A stretch of 64,000 nt of DNA. It comes from Megascapheus bottae (Eukaryota; Chordata; Mammalia; Rodentia; Geomyidae). Below are positions 59,368-64,000 of this stretch, piece after piece. The stretch is taken from positions 7,564,001-7,628,000 of the forward strand of contig JANJXV010000013.1 in assembly GCA_024803745.1 (NCBI GenBank). The letters run 5' to 3'. How positions within the stretch are numbered: the stretch's first letter is position 1; each line of letters opens with the position of its first letter. A program made the position numbers and the translations under genes. Below the pieces are notes generated by a model, which had not been told where the DNA came from, made no database searches, and saw nothing but the letters and a program-made list of their open reading frames with translations.

Positions 59368-60400
59368 TAAATATATTCAAATCCTAACTGTCAATATCAA
59401 TGGACTTAACTCTCAAACTAAACAGCATAGACTTAGTTTGATCAAAAAGCAAGATCCATCATTCTGCTGTCTTCAAGAGACACATCTTTCCCCAAAAAAC
59501 AAATATTTTTTGAAAGTCAGAGGTTGTAATAAAGTTTATCAAGCTAACAACCCCGTAAACAGGCCGGAGTTGCCATCCTCATATCAAATAAAATAGACTT
59601 CAAACTAAAATTAGTGAAGAAAGACAACGAAGGGTATTACATACTAATACAGGGATCTTACCTCCAGGAGGACATAAGCATCCTAAATATCTACACACCT
59701 AATCCCAGAGCACCGAACTTCATCAAGCAAACATTACTTTCACTAGAACCACACATAGATAAAAACACAGTAATTGTTTGTGACTTTAACACACCACTCT
59801 CACCTATGGACAGATCAACACACCACTCTCAACTAGAGCAAAAACTCAACAGAGAAACCTCAGAATTGAACAACTGTATAGACCAACTAGATCTAACAGA
59901 CATCTGCAGATTATTTCACCCAACAACATCACAATATACATTTTTGTTTTCAGCAGCACATAGAACATTTTCCAAAATAGACCACATTTTAGCCCATAAA
60001 ACAAACCTGTGCAGATTCAGAAACACTGGAATTATTCCCTGCATTTTCTCAAACCACAAGGGCATCAAATTGGAACTGAACACCAATCTCCACCAACGAA
60101 AACCCTGTAACACATGGAGATTGAACAACACATTGTTAAATGACCAATGGGTCATCAAGGAAATGAGAACAGAAATTCAACAGTTTATGAAATTTGACCA
60201 AAAGGAGTACAAAAATGCCAGTTCCTTTGAGATACAGCCAAAGCAATACTCAAGGGAATTTATAGCTCTGAGGGATTACATTAACAAATTGGAAAAATCA
60301 CAAATGAACAATTTAATGTCACACCTTAAGCTCCTGTAAAAAGAGCAACAAACCAACCCCAATGCCAGTAGAAGGAAGACAATTATTAAAATCTAAGCAA
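59354..60400 (+). pseudogene. LINE-1 ORF2 N-terminus: AP-type endonuclease domain, broken
   Basis: The first frame (59,354-59,596) starts with 'QILTVNINGLNSQTKQHRLS' and contains 'CCLQETHL', the conserved Asn and Glu positions of L1 endonuclease. A frameshift near 59,560 moves the rest to 59,614-60,339, a 241-codon open frame with 'SILNIYTPNPRAPNFIKQ', 'DFNTPLSPMDRST' and 'FSKIDHILAHK'. In other L1s this domain nicks target DNA at TTTT/AA-type sites. Two catalytic-region changes are visible: the usual GDFN reads CDFN (59,779-59,790), and the Ser-Asp-His triplet reads Ser-Asn-His (Asn codon 60,052-60,054). It would probably be inactive even if the frame were intact. Confidence 0.93.
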
Positions 60401-61592
60401 AATTAAATGAATTGGATCCCACAAAAAACTAATGAAAGAATCAACAAAACAAGGAATTGGTGCTTTGAAAAAATTAACAAAATTGACAGACTCTTAGCAA
60501 ATCACCAAAAAAAGAAGGCAGCTCACCCAAATGAACAAAATCACAAGAGAAATTACCAAGATCGAGAGCATCATGAGGGAATTATTTTCAAACTTTTATG
60601 CCAACAAATTTGAGAATCTAGAAGAAATGGATGAATTTCTCGCCAATATTAACATACCCACACTGAACCAAGAAGAACTAACCCAACTCAACAGACCTAT
60701 TTGAGCACTGAAATAGAAATTGCAATAAGAGACCTTCCATCCAAGAAAAGCCCAGGGCTTTTGATCAAACAGGATTCATCACAGGGATGCAAACCTGGTG
60801 CAACATACACAAGTCAATTATTATAACTCAACACATCAACAGGAGCAAATGCAAGAATCACGATTGTCCCAATATTTGCAGAAAAGGCATTGCCGAGATC
60901 CAACACCCCTTCATGCTAGGAATCCATGGATTATTCCTCAGTTTAATAAAGGCTGTATATGACAAACCTGCAGCTAGCATTATACTTAATGGTGAAAAGC
61001 CAAAGCCATTTCCTCTAAAACCAGGAATGAGACAAGAATGCCCACTCTCTCCACTCCTCTTTAACATAGTATTAGAAATCCTAGCCAGAGCAGTAAGGCA
61101 AGAAGCAAGCATAAAGGGGATCCAAATAAGGAAAGAAGTGAAACTTCCCCTCTTTGCAGATGACATGATTCTGTATTTAAAGAACCGTATAGACTCTACT
61201 CCCAAGCTGCTTCAGCTGATTCAAAATTTTTGCAATGTAGCAAGGTAAAAAATTAACCGTGAAAAATCCACTTCCTTCCTCTATGCTAGCAATGAGAGGA
61301 ATGAGGCAACAATCAGGAAAGCAACTCCTTTGCAATAGCCTCAAAGAAAATAAAGTACCTAGGAATTAACTTAACTAAGAATGTAAAGGATCTTTTAAAC
61401 TTTAAAACCATGAAAAAGGTAATTAAACCAGAACTGAAGAAATGGAAAAACTTCCTATGCTCCTAGATTGGAATAATTAACCTCATGAAAATGGCAATCT
61501 TGCCAAGGGCAATCTACAAATTCAACGCAATATTGATCAATATCCCAATGCCATTATTTAAAGAAATAGAAGAGTTAAAGGGGCGTGAGTCA
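60401..61592 (+). pseudogene. LINE-1 ORF2 reverse-transcriptase region with internal deletion
   Basis: After a spacer containing 'NWCFEKINKIDRLLANHQKK', the frame jumps at about 60,757-60,763 from 'ttccatccaagaaaagccca' to 'caaacaggattcatcacagg'. This loses part of the RT fingers. The next open frame (60,787-61,248) has 'AAVYDKP'-type text ('[20 protein letters not shown]'), '[20 protein letters not shown]' and the catalytic box [10 protein letters not shown] (FADD at 61,153-61,164). The upstream catalytic Asp motif is lost (text reads '[13 protein letters not shown]'). More stops and frameshifts follow to about 61,590. Confidence 0.92.
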
Positions 61593-62075
61593 TTTAAATT
61601 CCTAGCTAGAATAATAAGGTAACAGGCAAACATAAAGGAGATTCAAATAGGTCAGAAATAAAACTCTCCCTTTTGCGATGACATGATCCTGTAGTTAAAG
61701 AACCCCATAGACTATATTCCCAAATTACTGATACAAAGTAGTAGGTTATGAATTTAATCCATAAAAAATCGATAACTTTTCTGTATATCAACATTGAGAA
61801 GAGTGAGGCTGAACTCAGGAGAACAATTCCTTTCGTAATAATCTCAAAAGCCATACCTAGAAATTAACCAAATGAAGAACCTCTATAAGGAAAACTTTAA
61901 AGAACTGAGAAAACGAAATTAAAGCAGATCTAAGAAAATAGAAAACCCTCCCATGCTCCTGGATTGGATCAAAATTGGGAAAATGTCAATCCTTCCAAAA
62001 GCTATCTACAAATTCAATGCAATACCCATCAATATCCCAACATAATTCTTTAATGAATGAGAAGAAATAATAAAA
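61593..62075 (+). repeat. Second, diverged copy of the ORF2 block at 61,072-61,590
   Basis: The ORF2 text restarts here. 'cctagctagaataataaggt' parallels 'cctagccagagcagtaaggc' 521 bp upstream; 'acatgatcctgtagttaaag' parallels 'acatgattctgtatttaaag'; 'ctacaaattcaatgcaatac' parallels 'ctacaaattcaacgcaatat' 492 bp upstream. Spot comparison of about 95 bp gives roughly 20% differences. The FADD region has lost one base and is followed by a stop. Confidence 0.93.
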
Positions 62076-63300
62076 AAATTCATATGGACTGATAAAAGAT
62101 CCTGAATAATATAAACAATCTTTAGCAGGAAGAACAGTGCTGGAAGAAAATATCAATACTAAACTTCAAACTCTATTACACAGCTGTGATAATTATAAAC
62201 AAAACAAACAAACAAAAAACACCTTGATCTTGTCACAGAACAGGCCCAAGCACCAATGGGATAATTTGAAGACCCAGAAATGAACTCACAGACCTATGAG
62301 AGCCTAACCTTTGATATGGGAGCCCTCTTACTCCCCGTCAAAAAACAGGATGGAAGAAAGACAGCTTCTTCAAAACATAGTGTGGAAGAATTGGCTACAC
62401 ATGTGCAGAAAATTGAAGTTGGGTCTCTATTCCTATCATCATGCATCAGAATCAATTCCAAATGGATAAAAGATCTCGAGGTAATGGCAGATAGCCTGAT
62501 TATATTATATGACAGAATATGGGAAACACTACATCTCCTTGGCACAGATAGAAATTTTCTAAATAAAAGCCTGAAATCTAACAAATCAAAGAAACTTTCA
62601 ATAAATGTGATTGTATTAAACTACAGAGCCTCTGCATGGCAAAGGGCATAGCTAGCAAGATAAACAGAAAGACCACAGCTTGGGAGAAGACCTTAACTAG
62701 GTATATAACAGACAAGGGCCTCATATCTATAATATAATTATAGCTCATAAAATTAAATTACATAAAAAAAATCCTGAAAGAAACAACCACCTCATCAACT
62801 AGTGGGCTAAAGACTTAAAGAGAGACTTATCTGAAGAGGAAGTCAAAGTATACAATAGAAACATGAAGAAATGCTAACACCTGTGGTTATATATGAAACA
62901 AATGAAAACACCATTGAGATTTCACCTCACTTCAGTTTGAGAATGACTATTATCCAGAAATCTAATAACAACATATGCTGGCAGGAATGTTGTCAGAAGA
63001 AAAGAGTACTATACTGTTGGTGGGAATGTAAACTCGATCAACCACTCTGGAAAACGGTGTGAAAGCTTCTCAAAAGACTAAACAAAGAGCTCCCCAGGAC
63101 CCAGCATTTACCCAAATGACCACAGACAAGGTCACACTAAAGCTACCAGCACAACCATTTTCATTACAATATTATTTATCATGTCTAAGATACAATAAGC
63201 CCAAATGTCCCACAATAGATGTATGGCTTATGAAAATGTGGTATATATAAACTATGGTGTTCTATGCTTCCATTAGAAAGAATGCCATTGCCCAATCTGA
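62076..63300 (+). pseudogene. LINE-1 ORF2 C-terminal region, broken
   Basis: Recognisable pieces in order: 'YESLTFDMGALLLP' (62,280 frame) with 'SIRINSKWIKDLEV'-like text, then 'tgcatggcaaagggcatagc' and the cysteine-rich end ('NNNICWQECCQKK', 'LYCWWECKLDQPLWKTV', about 62,960-63,060), then 'KPKCPTIDVWLMKMWYI'. The Cys/Trp pattern matches the L1 ORF2 C-terminal segment. Stops interrupt it throughout. Confidence 0.9.
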
Positions 63301-64000
63301 AAGGAAATTGAAGGATCTGGAAAAAAATTATATTAAGTGGCACAAGTCAGGCCTAAAGAAATGGAGGTTGCATGTTTCCACCATGCATAGGGCCATATAT
63401 AATGAAGCATATCAACATGAACTACAAGAATTGGAAACTAGAGGTTTTTATTATGCTCTCCAGTTATTTCAGTTTTTTTTGTTTCCTCTACACTTTGTTG
63501 TGTAAATAAGTACATCTTATTCATGGAAGGACAAAGCAGGACAACCAGGCTCAGTGGCATACGCCTGTAATCCTAGCTACTCAGCAGGCTGAGATCTGAG
63601 GATCAAGGTTCAAATCCAACCCAAGCACAAAAGAACCTGAAAGTCTTATTTTCAATTAACCTATAGAAAATGGGAAGTGGGACTTGGCTGAAGAGCTCAG
63701 GGACAAAGTCCAGGCCCAGAGGAAGGGTGGTAGTCTTGAGCTGAAGTGTTCAGGGATAGCTCCCAGGCTGACTTCAAACCCCAGAACCCACAAAAAAAAA
63801 GAAAAGAAAGAAGAAAGAAACAACAGGACAAAGGAAGAACTAGTGAAATTAAGACACTCATTAGACACTGTTGGAAATGAATTTTATGACTTGGGAGAGA
63901 AGGGGCATGAGTAGGAAAGGAGTAGAAAATGAGGGAGGCACTAACACAGTTCATGAAATGTAATCATTGCCTTTCATATGTAATTGTAACTATCCCTCTC
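63301..64000 (+). mobile_element. LINE-1 3' UTR split by a SINE, incomplete at window end
   Basis: The 3' UTR runs to about 63,536, resumes after the SINE at 63,832, and is cut by the window edge before any A tail. 'gttggaaatgaattttatga' ties it to the subfamily at 3.5 kb. Confidence 0.85.
63545..63823 (+). mobile_element. B1-Geo SINE with repeated right-half segment
   Basis: B1 half 'cataogcc'-type start is intact as 'gcatacgcctgtaatcctag' and 'aggctgagatctgaggatca', then linker, then the right half. Within the right half, 'gctgaagagctcagggacaa' and 'gctgaagtgttcagggatag' are two successive versions of one segment. A GAAA-rich tail follows. Short flanks CAGGACAA (63,537-63,544 and 63,824-63,831) may be the TSD. 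Confidence 0.9.

Larger units (their letters stand above)
56661..64000 (+). mobile_element. Large LINE-1 locus with 5' UTR, ORF1, ORF2 and 3' UTR, all broken
   Basis: The order is L1-like throughout: GC-richer 5' UTR (56.66-58.36 kb), ORF1 (58,361-59,367), ORF2 from 59,354, a repeated ORF2 block from about 61,593, the ORF2 C-terminus (62.1-63.3 kb), then 3' UTR split by a SINE, reaching the window end without its A tail. It is the only L1 here with 5' UTR and ORF1. Stops, frameshifts, an internal deletion and the ORF2 duplication make it non-autonomous. From about 61,593 on, decay is heavier and the 3' UTR is of the 3.5-kb type, so the locus may combine two insertions. Confidence 0.92.

Noticed and set aside
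59614..60339. 241-codon open frame as a functional host gene
   Set aside because: It is the endonuclease part of a broken LINE-1 ORF2, followed in order by RT and C-terminal pieces, with catalytic-site changes.

Overview
This is vertebrate nuclear DNA: AT-rich, without operons or ribosome-binding sites, and full of retrotransposons. The organism is most likely a geomyoid rodent (kangaroo rat, pocket mouse or pocket gopher). The commonest short repeat, about 18 copies, is a dimeric tRNA-like SINE whose left half resembles rodent ID/tRNA-Ala elements. That matches my recollection of IDL-Geo, a SINE described as restricted to Geomyoidea. A second SINE joins a 7SL/B1-like left half to a right half that closely resembles the Geo monomer. 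A few simple ID elements are also present. The LINE-1 copies share one characteristic 3' UTR.

I found no host protein-coding gene, exon, rRNA or true tRNA gene. The window reads as gene-poor intergenic or deep intronic sequence. Every long open frame lies in LINE-1, in a simple repeat, or in unique sequence that I cannot link to a family.

Layout. 0-5 kb: an old L1 tail and a few SINEs. 5-19 kb: SINEs, a 440-bp polypyrimidine tract (6.2-6.66 kb), an ancient LTR-like block (about 9.7-10.3 kb), a GA-rich tract and a GT/GC dinucleotide run. 19-32 kb: dense repeats, including a 1-kb L1 3' end (20.3-21.3 kb), a SINE nested in a SINE with both target-site duplications (TSDs) visible (25.8-26.3 kb), a SINE inside an L1 tail (26.5-26.9 kb), a compound GT/TCTG/GA microsatellite, and L1 pieces including a probable 5'-inverted copy (27.5-27.9 kb). 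32-42 kb: sparser. 42-46.3 kb: two young IDL-Geo copies, a clear 5'-inverted (twin-primed) L1 with a TSD, and a reverse-strand ORF2 fragment carrying a full SINE and a 40-bp SINE stub. 46-56 kb: older L1 tails, an MLT1-type solo LTR, three long simple-repeat tracts and a MER5A-like DNA transposon relic. 56.6-64 kb: one large + strand L1 locus with 5' UTR, broken ORF1, broken ORF2 (endonuclease, then reverse transcriptase), a roughly 520-bp internal repeat of ORF2, the ORF2 C-terminus and a 3' UTR interrupted by a SINE, running off the window.

The elements do not form a pathway. They record successive insertions. L1 is known to supply the reverse transcriptase and endonuclease that mobilise such SINEs, and the A-rich tails and 9-19 bp TSDs fit that. 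I see no evidence of a novel biological system. The most informative signals are the twin-primed L1s, the duplicated ORF2 block, the right monomer shared by two SINE families, and the SINE stub that has a TSD but no 3' end.
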